Assembly (NCBI GenBank): GCA_910574455.1
Contig: CAJSYZ010000004.1
Span: 4,412,599-4,476,598 of the forward strand
Length of the DNA: 64,000 nucleotides
Direction: 5' to 3'
Origin: Trichaptum fuscoviolaceum
Taxonomy: Eukaryota; Basidiomycota; Agaricomycetes; Hymenochaetales; Trichaptaceae
Part shown: positions 1 through 10,806 of the stretch, piece after piece
Layout: each line of letters starts with the position of its first letter
How positions within the stretch are numbered: position 1 is the stretch's first letter
Notes under the pieces: generated by a model
Told to the model about the DNA's origin: nothing
Databases searched by the model: none
Seen by the model: the letters and a program-made list of their open reading frames with translations, nothing else
Made by a program: the position numbers and the translations under genes

Positions 1-995
1 TTCGAATCCCAATGCAATAGCAATGCTGACAGGAAATCTGCTGGGTTCTTCTTTAGTGCTTCTTCCAGTACCTCCCGTGGTTGGTGTGTAACTTCAATCT
101 TCTTCCCCAGCTTGTTCACGAGGATGTCATGAATCTCATTGAGTGACTGATTATATGCGTTGCCAATATTTAGAACCTTCCTAAGTTCGTACCAATAAAT
201 CTGAACACTCACGAGTCGGTCCCCTTCAATCCGGAATACTCTATTCTCTAAATTCTTTTTCGGGAGTGATGTCAGGACGTATGCAAGATACGATGCAATG
301 TCCTCCCTAGTCGTGAATGATATAGGCGCCGTCCCCAGGCCCTTGATGTCGATCTTTCCGCCTGCAATATTGAAACCAAAGGCACCAGCGACCGGACTGC
401 GAAATACATGCAGGATAACAAGCGTGGTCAAATCGTTCCGAATGGAGCAACAAAAAAAACTAACGTACGGAGCCAGAACGAAATCAGTGAACGGACCCGT
501 GTAGAAAGCAGCGAACGGCAATCCCAGCTCCTTCGACTCTCGTTTCTTGAAGTCATTCTTCTTGGCAAGTAGTGGGTGGTCTACCTCGTCTGTCGGGTTA
601 CCGAACTCAGAGGGAACGAAAATTTGGACGCCAGCTTCCTTAGCAGCTTTGGCCAACGCAGACTGGCTTGCAAATGCTTCTGGTCCACCCCCGAGAGTGG
701 AGACGACGACGTCGGTGCCACTGAGGGCGGATGAAAGGGATGATGGGGAAGAGTAGTCGACTACAACGCGCTTTGCGCCCTTTGCGACCAATGCACTATT
801 CCCGTTTTCCTGAGGTGAGTGATTGTATTATCAGGACCTTTGGCTTTATTGATTGTGCATATAACCACTCACTTGACGGGACAAGAATGACACTGACGTC
901 ACTTTACCCTCCTTCTGAAGCTTTAGCAGCGCTTCGATAATAAACTTCCCGATGTTGCCTGCGCCTGCTACAGTAAAGGTCTTTAGTCCGGACAT
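1..995 (-). CDS. NmrA-like NAD(P)-binding reductase, 3' end missing
   Basis: Cut by the left edge of the window. The start is the ATG at 995-993, which opens with MSGLKTFTVAGAGNIGKF, a Rossmann dinucleotide-binding loop (GAGNIGKF) preceded by a short beta strand. This is typical of the NmrA/isoflavone-reductase branch of atypical short-chain dehydrogenases. An intron interrupts the N-terminal third near 0.81-0.87 kb. Downstream pieces match its tandem neighbour, including the conserved FVPSEFG segment near 610. The reading frame is still open at base 1 (ending NPADFLSALLLHWD), so the stop lies outside. Family members use NAD(P)H to reduce small aromatic substrates or sense redox state; the substrate cannot be told from sequence. 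A TATA-like box lies about 120 bp upstream. Confidence 0.85.
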
Positions 996-1519
996 AGCAG
1001 GGTGTTGTTCAGATAATCAAGTAGTGGAGGATATGTGTAGTATGTCGTGGAGGTGCCAGACACCAGGCTCAGATTGAAATGCGGGGTTGATACTCACAAT
1101 GCGGGGCTCTATATCTTTATAAACAAGTTGGCATCGGACGCATCTGCGACCGTGACAGACAAATAACGACACAGGAAGATGTGCTCACCATCATACAACC
1201 TCAATGTTCGTCCGTATCGCTGTTTCTTGGTCACATCTTGTGTTGTTTCAGTCATCAGGATATCAGGAACCACCTATCCCTCAGTAGGCACCCATCTTAC
1301 TTACTAACCGCACTGGGCTTGATTTGTCGATTGCAGTCCGACTCGGGAAAACCAGCACTGCTCGGGACTGCTGGCTTACATGGCTCCAGAATATTGCACA
1401 AGTCAAGCTAACATGAGACATCTCACAGTCTTTATTGCGTGCTGGTTGCGCAGTCTACGCTGTCGTTTAACTTCGATAAGACATGTAGTGATATCACGCT
1501 CATCAGAACCCAGTCCGTT
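996..1519. other. intergenic: promoter of left NmrA gene, 3' flank of second NmrA gene
   Basis: No coding region recognised. It holds the upstream region of the left NmrA-like gene, with a TATA-like box near 1115, and the 3' flank of the second copy. Confidence 0.6.
1115..1124 (-). promoter_or_regulatory. TATA-like box for left NmrA gene
   Basis: Reads GTTTATAAAG on the minus strand, about 120 bp upstream of the ATG at 995. The spacing is typical for a fungal TATA element; assigned from motif and position only. Confidence 0.45.
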
Positions 1520-2532
1520 TCACGAAAGAAACGCCTTCAGTAGATCAATGACCTTCGTCGGCTTCCATTCCGGGAACATTTTGTTGTCTAACTGGTCGGG
1601 TGATCCAACGATACCTTTGCCCGTATCCATCTGGAGGAATAGGAACGAAAGGAGGTCGTTCGGGTTCTTCGCGTACGCCTCTGCGAGCGCCGAGCGTGGC
1701 TTGTATGTAATGTCAATTGTTTTCCCGGTCTCAGATTCGACCGTTTTGATAATTTGGTTGAAAGACTGTGCCCCATATTTAATTTGAGTGCAAATGGAGG
1801 AAACGAATTTTGTTTACCATAGCGTCTCCTTGAATATGGAAGGTCCGCCACTCCAGGCTCTCCCTAGGCAACGAAGTCAAGACGTATGCAGTATATACAG
1901 CAATGTCCTGCCGCGTGGTGAAAGAGATCAAAGCATCACCAACGCCATTTACCGTAGCCTTGCCATTCGCAAAGTCGAGTCCCGAAATTTTTGTGAGATC
2001 CGGAGAAAAGAACCGATCGCTGAAGAATCCGTTGTAGAATACTGCGTATGGCAAGTTTATATCCTTTAACTTTTTGCGTAATGCCTCCTTGGGCGCCAAG
2101 TGCGGGTTCTGCGAGTGCCCATCGAGGTCGCCCAAGCCTCCAAATTCCGAGGGGACGAAGAGCTTGACACCTGCGGCCTTGGAAGCGTCGGCGAGTTTAT
2201 CCTGGCTATTGAGCGCGCTACCAAAACCATTGATCGTGCTTATAACAACATCGATCCCGGTGATGGCAGAGGTAAGCGAAGCCGGGTCATCGTAGTTCAC
2301 AGTCGCAAGCGTAGCGCCTTGTGAAAGGAGCACTGCGTCCCCAGTTGCCTATGATCCGAGTCAAGTGGCAGTTCGAATATGACACGCAACCATGTCATGC
2401 AGGACTCACTGATCGAGACAATATTGTGACAAATTCGACCTTTCCTGCTTCCTTAAGTTTCAACAGTTCTTGGACCACGAACCTCCCGATTCCACCAGCA
2501 CCGGCTACTGCGAAGGACTTGAAACCGGACAT
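1520..2532 (-). CDS. NmrA-like NAD(P)-binding reductase, second copy
   Basis: Complete tandem paralogue of the gene at the left edge. It starts at 2532 (MSGFKSFAVAGAGGIGRFVV, again with a GxGxxG-type loop), has an intron near 2.34-2.43 kb and a further intron near 1.77-1.83 kb, and ends with VIDLLKAFLS and a TGA at 1522-1520. The middle carries the family pattern TINGFGSALNSQDKLADASK followed by FVPSEFGGLGD. Total length is about 290-300 residues, normal for this family. No signal peptide or membrane segment is seen, so it is probably cytosolic. The two copies are in the same orientation about 0.5 kb apart, which points to tandem duplication. The substrate is unknown. Confidence is high for the family and moderate for exact splice sites. 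Confidence 0.87.
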
Positions 2533-3111
2533 TGTACAATATCAAGGCAAGAGGTTAAACCGTGACTATACATTGTAGGTAGATCAGCGTATGCGCCATC
2601 GGTGAGAAAGAAGGCACAGATGAGTCCTTGAATAGCAAACAACTTGGTTCATGCTCAGGTTGCAAGTGGCGACTAAGACATAATTAGTAAGAAATACAAG
2701 CGCTCTATGGACGCCCGAGCTGAAAGACCATGCACGACCTCAAAATCACCTTCACACAGCAATTAGATATCGTTTTGCTTGCAGTTAAATGACTGCGGAC
2801 ATCGTATGGTCAATATCTCTACACAGTTGAGGGTATATGCATAGAAACACATGAAAAGAAGACACAAATGCAACCAGTAGAGAAGACAAGAATAAAATGA
2901 AAGAAAAGGAAAGGAAAATGCGCAGACAGACTATCGATAAAGTAGATCGAACGACCCAAGCAGATGTATGAAGGCGAGTAGGATTATCCACAAGCCCGCC
3001 GATGATGTGACACGGATGTGCGAAGAAAAAAGAGTAAATGACAATGACGTAGTTAAGTCATCCAAGATTATATACTAGAAGGGGTTCGAAGTCCAAAGTA
3101 ACAAAATAATA
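2533..3111. other. intergenic, no gene seen
   Basis: Upstream region of the second NmrA gene and 3' flank of the RhoGAP gene. A-rich stretch around 2840-2930 on the plus strand; nothing else recognised. Confidence 0.6.
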
Positions 3112-6100
3112 TTATCTGGGAGTGTGAAGAGCCGCCGAATCTCCTTTGGGTCCGGACGTAGGTGTACTAAGTGGGGAATAGCCCTGGGGACGCGGGCTTG
3201 CTGGTAAGCCTTGCAGCATACGGCTATGTCTGCGATTAGTCGGTCCTTCGCCAACCACTGCAATATTCAAACCCCGGCTCGCGGCAACATGTGAGGCTCG
3301 ACTTTTCTGCGGAGTCGAATCAGGGCTACCGCCAGAAGGTGGAGGACAGACTTGTTCTTGGTACATAGGCGTCGGTGCACTAGGAGAACCTTGACCTGAC
3401 CCTGAACCACCTGCAAGCACGGAATCCACAGACGATTCAACAGTTTGTCCTTCAGCTGTGTCCGCTTCGGTGGTCTCAGCCCCGCTTTCAGTATGCACGG
3501 AGAAAGTATCACCGTCATCCGAACGGTCTTCCTCGGTCGCTATAAGATACGCGAAATCAACAGATGATAAGCTCTCAAACCTTGAATGGAGGAGTTCATG
3601 AGAAATGATACACACCAGGAAGCACTCTGCCCGATAAGCCAAGTAATTGGTCTGCCGCACCGTCGGTATACTGCTTGCTATTCCTCCGGCTCAATCCAGA
3701 CAGACGTTTCGGCGACGGCGCAACATGATCAGGAGCTTCCTCTTCCACAGGCGAATCTGTCCCTTCTCCGTTGACGTTGAACACTCTATTGAACTCTCCC
3801 AACATCAAGCTGAACACGCCCGCGGGGATACCAAGTGTCGGACTGAATACGATACCCACGTTGCGCATTGTCATCTTGTTCACATTTGAGTTCTGCACGA
3901 TCAGAATAAGATGGGCCGTTAGTGCGCGAAGTAAACTATAGTTCGCCAGAGGCAGCTGTGAGATGAGTTCCTGGAGCTCCTTCACCCGTTCCTGTGTATC
4001 GACGAAGTCTATTATTGTGACTGTCAGCAACAGCAAAAACAACTCAGATTGTTTCAATACGCACCCATGACGGCGAGAAAGCGCATATGAAGATCATGTG
4101 TCAGAAGGCTCGACGGAAGCTCGCGGAGGAAGCTCTTCAATAAACCAGCAATGGCATGTGGATCGCGTACATCATCTTCCTTTAACAGGTCCACATCACC
4201 CTCTACAGACAAGCAAATATGTCTCAGCAAAACAATTCAATGGGATAACATTAGAATCGGCCGACTTACCTGCGTTGAATTTGTCCTTCAAGTTCTTAAT
4301 CAACGCAGAGCTCCCGCTAAGGCGATAAATACCTTCCTCCTGATCCGCCTTATTGGCCTCCAAATACTGTATACAGCGGAAGACGATGGACGGGAGATTG
4401 GCGATCTGGCTAACTGCGAGGGACTCCTCCAAGGGCACACCGAACACCGCGCGAGACTGAAGCATCGGAACAGCTTGCACTTTCTCGCCTACGTATATTC
4501 GATCATGGTTAGATCATAAGTTTGGTCAGTAAGACACCCGTAGGAGAAAGCGAAAGGAAGGGGCTTACTACCAGTAGGCCATCTCCAGAAGTTTCGTGAC
4601 TTGGCCTTCCTTTCCCGATCGTTACCCACCGGCTGCTCAGAATCTTTGTTGCCAAACTTGAAGCCAGCAGGGATGGGAGCCCCACCCGTGGGAGCCGATA
4701 TCTTCATCTGTTTTGAAGACGAAGACGGGGATGGACCAGCTCCAGGGTTGGCACTATCAGGGGAGGATGAACGATCGGTCGGTGAGGGCATGACAGTGCC
4801 CAATGACGGATGGTAGGAGGCTCTCACGCGCTCCCTTTGACGCAGATGCTCGGGACTTGCGAATTTTCCGGGTGTGCTAAGCAAGTCGGGGTAATGTCCT
4901 AATTCTGAGTTCGCCCTCTGCCCTATAGGCGCCAGTGTTGTGTTCACGTCTAAATTCGACGACGTTGGGAGAGAACTTGACAATAGCTGACCTTCCTCCC
5001 CGGAAAGGACCGAAGAGGTACTCTTATCAAACGAGATCTTACTTGAGCCCTCCCCAAACGGAAAGCTGGATGTAGAACTTCGCTCGATAGGCGAGGGGCC
5101 CGTCGTCGAGGACTTTGCTGGACTTGAAGACGCATCATCGCCGAATGGTGCAGACTGGAAGAATTTGGCGTTTGACCGATCTTGAGAGAGGAGTGCGATC
5201 GGTACAGGCTGCGCGCCGGACTTTTGAATAAGCTCCTTCGAGACACCTTTGCGATTTGGTGTGGCATTGACATCACTTGCATGTGAGCTCGTAGATGACC
5301 TCGGCTGACTTCCGTTCTGCTGCTGGTTGCCATTCCAACCGGAAACACCGCCCGCAGCCCTCTCCTCTTCGGCAAGCTCCCCCATTACGGACCGTACCAG
5401 CACCCCAACCCATGAATCACGCTCCTTGTCGCTCTCTGCACACAACACATGTTGCGTGTTCTGCCCTGCTGGTCCCTTCTTTGGTTCGATGATTAAAAAC
5501 GCGTGGCGGAATTCGTTTTCGTCATCCGAGTCCCGACTGCCTCCAACTCTCTGCTGTCGTCCAATCTGAGACCCGGATACCTGTATAGATCCAAGATGCG
5601 AGCCGCCTCGCTATCAAATGACAAGGTAGTTTAATGAGCGGAATGATTAAGTTGGAGAAAACGGATATACGCACACTTTCATAGTAGTCTAACACCGGAC
5701 CATGCAAGACGAAGTAACGTGTCTTCCACCCTCCGAAGTTCTTGCCCCGCTTCGTCAAGTAACCTTCTTTATATCCACTTTGGGTGACAGGTGTACGTTG
5801 TTCGCGTACAACATCCGAACTGAAGAACACGATGATCTCGTTCTTGTCCTTGATCGGTAGATTCATAACCGATTGTAGGTATGCCTGCAACATTTGCTGG
5901 ATAGAAAACATTCAGTATAGCATCACGCATTGAGAAATAAGATATTATCACTGACTTTCCGCTGATCCACTTTTGCCGGGGCGTGATCCTTGAACAGTTT
6001 ATTCTCCGGAAGAGGCGCTAGTTTCTTGACAGTCGCGCGGCTGCAGCGACTCCGAAGTCTGTTATCAAGAGCTAGCACATCCGAATAGAACTTTTCGATC

Positions 6101-8209
6101 TTTTATAGGCATTAGTACTCTCGAAGCAATCACATTTTTGATGGGGCTGCAGGACACGCACCTGCCATGGGTCCTTCCCAACCACATTCACAGTAATCAC
6201 GAAACTCAACACCTCTCTGCCCTTCTCGTTTGCGCGGATATGGCTCCCTGCTATGTCTATTGTTGCAGTCTTGAGATCCGTGTTCAGCAGGGGCATCTGA
6301 CGGAATGTCGCTGCGGGCGGGTTGACCGGCGTCAAGAACGAATCCGGTCGAGGTGCGTTGCGTTTGGTCATATTGTTGCCATTGTCGACCGCAAGTGTAC
6401 TGTTCGACGACCCGAAGCTGACGTTTGCGGGAAGCGATAGCGACGACTGGCTGGTCGATCCAGGATAAGCGCTCGTTGGCGATGTTGGGCCTCGCATGCT
6501 TGATGTAGACGTTGCGAGAGCAGAGGGAGGGAGAGGGAACTGATCAAATGATGTTGTGGTTCTGGCTTTCGGCGTTTGCCCCCATTGGTTTGATCCTAAT
6601 CCATCACTTCGCTTAGATGCATAAGCGAGATCCACCGCTGTCTCCTCTGTGGCTAGAGAATCCAACGTAGATTCCGTGTCATGCAGGCGCGTCTCCTCGC
6701 TCCGGCGTCTCTCGCTGCCACTATCATCGGTAGTCTCGAGCTCTAGGAATGGACGCGGGCTATTGTCGCTACTGCGGCTTAAGCCCTCTTCCGGAACTTG
6801 AGAAAGCGCTCGGGTACCATTTACGCCCTGCGGCTGCGTCTGCGTCTGACTCCATTCCTCACTCCCTGTTGCATTAGCATGAGGCGACGACAAGGGTGAA
6901 TCAGGGTAGTTTTCTAAGTAGCGCCTAGCTTCGTCAGGTAGGCTGATTCGGCTCTCCCGTGAAGCTACACGACTATGGGGCGCAAGAAAGCTCGTCGATA
7001 GAGCTACGGGTGGCGCCGAAGCTTTATTGTTTGCATTCGAACCACCATTTGCCGCGAATGAACGAGGTTCCGAATGTTGAACTGGCGGTGTATTACTTGA
7101 GGAACTCATTGAAGAAACAGGATTGCTGATAGACGGCCTAATAGGAGGCGCTATGTGATCCGGACTGACTTTAGGGTTTAGATGAAGCGGTCTCGTCGTT
7201 GGCGTTATTGCTGATTGCGGCGAAGGATATGTGGTGGGTGGTGAAGATGTTGTGGCCGATGGTAGAGATTCTGAACGCGAGGGTATAATAAGTGGTGCCG
7301 GTGGAATTGGCGCGGAGCTATGAGGCTCGTCGACAATAGCGACAGTTGAGGGCTTCTTAGAGTCGAGAATCGGGTCTCGAGGTTGATTCTCGTTAATGGA
7401 AACGGGACCGACAGGACTGGCGCGACCTTCTGAAGAGATTGGTAAAGAAAATTCAGGGTGAGTGTTACTACGTTCCCTTTCTTGGCCGCGTAAAGGCTCT
7501 TGGGACCGGGAGTGATTGAGAGTTAGTGTTTGAGAGCGCTGGGGAGATTGGTCTCGTGTTTTCACTGTTTTAAAATTTATTAGGAAAATCACGGTAAAAT
7601 GCACAACAAAGAATGCATACCGGGAGATTCTTCCGAATGGTGTCGAATAGGTCGTATGCGATGGCTGGAGTTCGACTGGCTAGGCTCTAATAAGGCGTCA
7701 TTGTTAATATCGCGAGTTGTCTCTGTTGAACTTCGTCCAGGACCTCCTGACGCTGAGGTTGACCCCTTCGTGTTCTTGTCATCGGGAACCTCTCTACCCT
7801 TGTTGATAACTTCAAGCTTCTGCTTCAATTGATCCCGCTCAGCTCTCAGCCTCTTTACGTCGGTCACAGCTAAAGCGTAGTTATGTCTCTGCTTTTTGAG
7901 ATGATTCCACAGTTGCGAGTTTTGAGCACTGAGGTTGTTCCGCTCAGCCAGGATAGTTTCCAGGGCGGCGCGGGTCGGGTCAGGAGCTTTGGCATGACTG
8001 GCGAGGACCTGAGCAATCGTAATCGTCGAGCTCATGATAGAGTCGTCGCCGCCGGTGATCGAGGAGGAGGGCGTGAACCCCGCGGCAGAGGATGAATGCG
8101 CAACGCGTGAGTTGGAAGGGGATGCGGCGTGAATGGTTGTTCGTGAATGAGAGCGCGTCGAGTGGGAGGAGGGGGACGCGGTAATGTGGGGTGCTGAGGA
8201 CGAGTCCAT
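3112..8209 (-). CDS. BEM3: PX-PH-RhoGAP protein (Bem3 type)
   Basis: Large multi-exon gene of roughly 1,500 residues. The start chosen is MDSSSAPHIT at 8209; exon 1 ends at 7621 with a GTATGC donor and exon 2 begins at 7564. Order of parts: a coiled-coil-like segment near residues 80-140 (LAERNNLSAQNSQLWNHLKK); a long Ser/Pro-rich disordered region; a PX domain near 6.25-5.95 kb, including KFYSDVLALDNRLRSRC and LPENKLFKDHAPAKVDQRK; a PH domain near 5.8-5.4 kb (KEGYLTKRGKNFGGWKTRYF); and a C-terminal RhoGAP domain near 4.48-3.78 kb with the arginine-finger loop EEGIYRLSG and NVGIVFSPTLG. This is the architecture of yeast Bem3, a GAP for Cdc42/Rho GTPases at sites of polarised growth; the PX and PH domains bind phosphoinositides. 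The stop is TAA at 3114-3112. The GTPase it acts on is inferred only. Confidence 0.9.
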
Positions 8210-10806
8210 GTTGCGTGGACGTCGCGTCGCACAGCGACGGCGGGTAGGTCGGAGACTTGGAGGGAGAGAGGGCGACGGCGACGGCGGTGGCACAAGGCAC
8301 CATAAAGCTTTCACTCACAAGAGGATGGTCACGCTACGGCATTCAGTTTTCTCACGGACTTAGACGGAACGTCCGATTGGGATATCACGCCAATTCATTC
8401 TTTTCGTTTTCCCTGACTTTCCTTCCCTCTTCTCCTTCATTTCATTCACAGCGCTCATCCCACATCCTTGTCTGTGCGCACTTTTGCCACGTAAATTATT
8501 TCTTTCTCCTACCAGAACCTCTCTTTCTGCGATGACCGATTTGCCCGACCCCGGTAGCGTCCGGGTAGCTGTTCGTGGGCCTGGTGACTGTACCTACACA
8601 ATTAATCATCATGATTGGTCGGAGAGTCCTCCTCTCAGTGTCTCAGTCGGAGAGTCCTCGCTGATTGGTTGATGCCTATTTGACACTTGAGGTAGCTCTG
8701 CAGTTTCTACCGTTGTGACCGCGCAAATCGCTTTAGATCCGAATTGATCTTCGTTTCAAATTATACCATTCACCCGCCCGACGCAGATCTTTCACGATAA
8801 TTCGCGTTCCATGCTGCAACAGTCCGAGACAACGCGGGGTGAACGTCTGGTATGGAACGGTCGAGCTCACAAGTAAGAAGCTCTGCAGTTATTTGCGATT
8901 TGCAATGGCTGGAGACGCTCAAGCATATGATTTTATTCGCAACTGCACTGATTCATGGTACGTCGTTGATATTTAATCTTGTTCTCCTATCATACTTCGT
9001 CTCGATATGCATTCACATAATTAATAACGCGCGATAGCGGTTTTTTATTAATATGCTCGCCGCCATCTTTTCGATGACCGCTGATATCTAGGTCTGGTAA
9101 TCTCTTGGTTCTTCCCCGCTCAACTTACTCTTACCGCATTGACTTGTGACAGCTGTATTCGAAGTCGAACCTCCTTGCTCATTGATGGCTTCTCTGCGTA
9201 ACTCTGAATGCTCGGCGTTTTAACAATGCATTTCTACCCGAGGCATTGATAGACGTACAATCTCCCAACTTACCATACTCTTAACAAGAAAAGATCACAC
9301 ATCGTCAAGCCTGCTTGGAGGGCCAACATACATATAACCGCAAGGTCTGGTCAAGTCTTGACGATCAATGCTATTCTAGTTCTTTCAATAATCATACTGT
9401 GATCGGGCGTGTGTTCGTCGAGAAGCTCTTGATGGAAGTGCGGACTACACAATAGTTTTTCCCATACAACGCTCTCGCACACTCCTCCGGCTAACTACTA
9501 CCATAAGAGCTCTCTACCTGCAGACACTCGCGTCTTGCCGCAGTCATGCATTGTTCTCGGACTTTTGATCCTGGGTAACCACAAGCCTACCTCAGACCTC
9601 CACGGACTGAACTCTGGGCTCCAGTGCTTCCTTTCCCTTCTTCATCCTCTCTGTCTCCCTCAGACGCATTGGGCGGCGCATCGAGAAGCGAAGGTTATCT
9701 ATGTCCGGGCGCAACAGCGAGTCCGCATCTCTGAATCAAAAACATCTTTCGGTTATGTCTTCGCATTGCAACCAAAAAAACTCTCACGCAAGTTTCTGGG
9801 GTTGCCATTCACCAGTAACCTATCGTGTCTTAGGTTCGTGCCCCTATACCACTCTTCACTAAACGACTCTTCTCGAGGCTGTACTAAGGAAACCTAGTGT
9901 ATTGTCAACATTCATTTTCACGATTGATCAATGTTTCAGCTCCTGGCACCTGAAGCTTCTGGTAACGGATGTAGTTCGCAAAGACCTACGGCACACGAAG
10001 AACACGAGGTAGGATACATAGGTTTACGCTCTAGCTCAGGCACTACAGATGAAGGCCAGGTTTTTCATGTCGTGTTGTTGTCTCAGCTTATTGCAGCATG
10101 GAAGAGAGCTCCGAAGCAAAATTTCGGAGGTGGTTTCATCTCATTCATATGTATGACCGTAAGCGCAGATTCTAAGGATTGTGTCTTTGAGGTTAGATTC
10201 ACGATTTTAGACCATTTAGAATAATCCGTCCCGTCTTGCCTATGGCTGAAATCCGAATCAAGATGCAGCATATGATTCTCGTTTCGAATATTTTTGATGA
10301 TTTACATGGACAGTACTGCATACTAGTAGTCGGAAAGCACTCGGATTCTTACTTTAGCCTATATCAAGCAAAATTCCACTTAGCCTTGTGTATTCCTCTC
10401 ATTCATAAGTCAGCATACCAGTAAGATGTATATCAACATCACCAGAGTAACTTGAAGATACCCGACTCCGGCCGCTCGACGCAGTGACCGCAAACAACTC
10501 GTCCGCGATTGGCCTGCGGACCTGAATAATTGAGGACTTTCCCGAAAAGGCAACCATGTGGCGTTTAGTAGCTGAAGCTCCGCTAGGAGACCGAAAAATC
10601 TACTAGCTCGTAACGCGAAATGTTCCGACGGATGCCCTATCTTTTCAACCATGACTATGACTCGCTCGTGATACCAACTTCAACATATCCAGCTGCTGAT
10701 TGCTGCCCAATCGTCCTATCATCTTTGTATCTGTTGTGTCTTGCACTCATAGACATCTCGATTCGTCACTGGCAGCGCACGATTTTGATACATATAACGA
10801 TTCCTG
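8210..10806. other. 2.6-kb intergenic region, no gene recognised
   Basis: Lies between the divergent RhoGAP and serine dehydratase genes. Only short open frames occur (longest about 120 codons at 9535-9897), with no recognisable family, domain or consistent splice chain. A repeat/CCAAT cluster sits at 8612-8669. A short ATG-initiated stretch at 8918-8970 followed by GTACGT could be a first exon, but no continuation was found. Confidence 0.5.
8612..8669 (-). promoter_or_regulatory. paired CCAAT (ATTGG) boxes with 14-bp direct repeats
   Basis: The sequence TGATTGGT occurs at 8612-8619 and again at 8662-8669. Between them the 14-mer GTCGGAGAGTCCTC occurs twice (8618-8631 and 8646-8659). On the minus strand these are two ACCAATCA boxes about 0.40-0.46 kb upstream of the RhoGAP start. 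CCAAT boxes are bound by the HAP/NF-Y complex; use here is inferred. Confidence 0.35.

Noticed and set aside
1..10. TTCGAATCCC resembling a tRNA T-arm
   Set aside because: It falls inside the coding frame of the left NmrA-like gene, and no acceptor or anticodon stem can be folded around it.
9535..9897. 120-codon plus-strand frame
   Set aside because: No family resemblance, no consistent exon neighbours, and low-quality start context; kept only as part of the unannotated gap.
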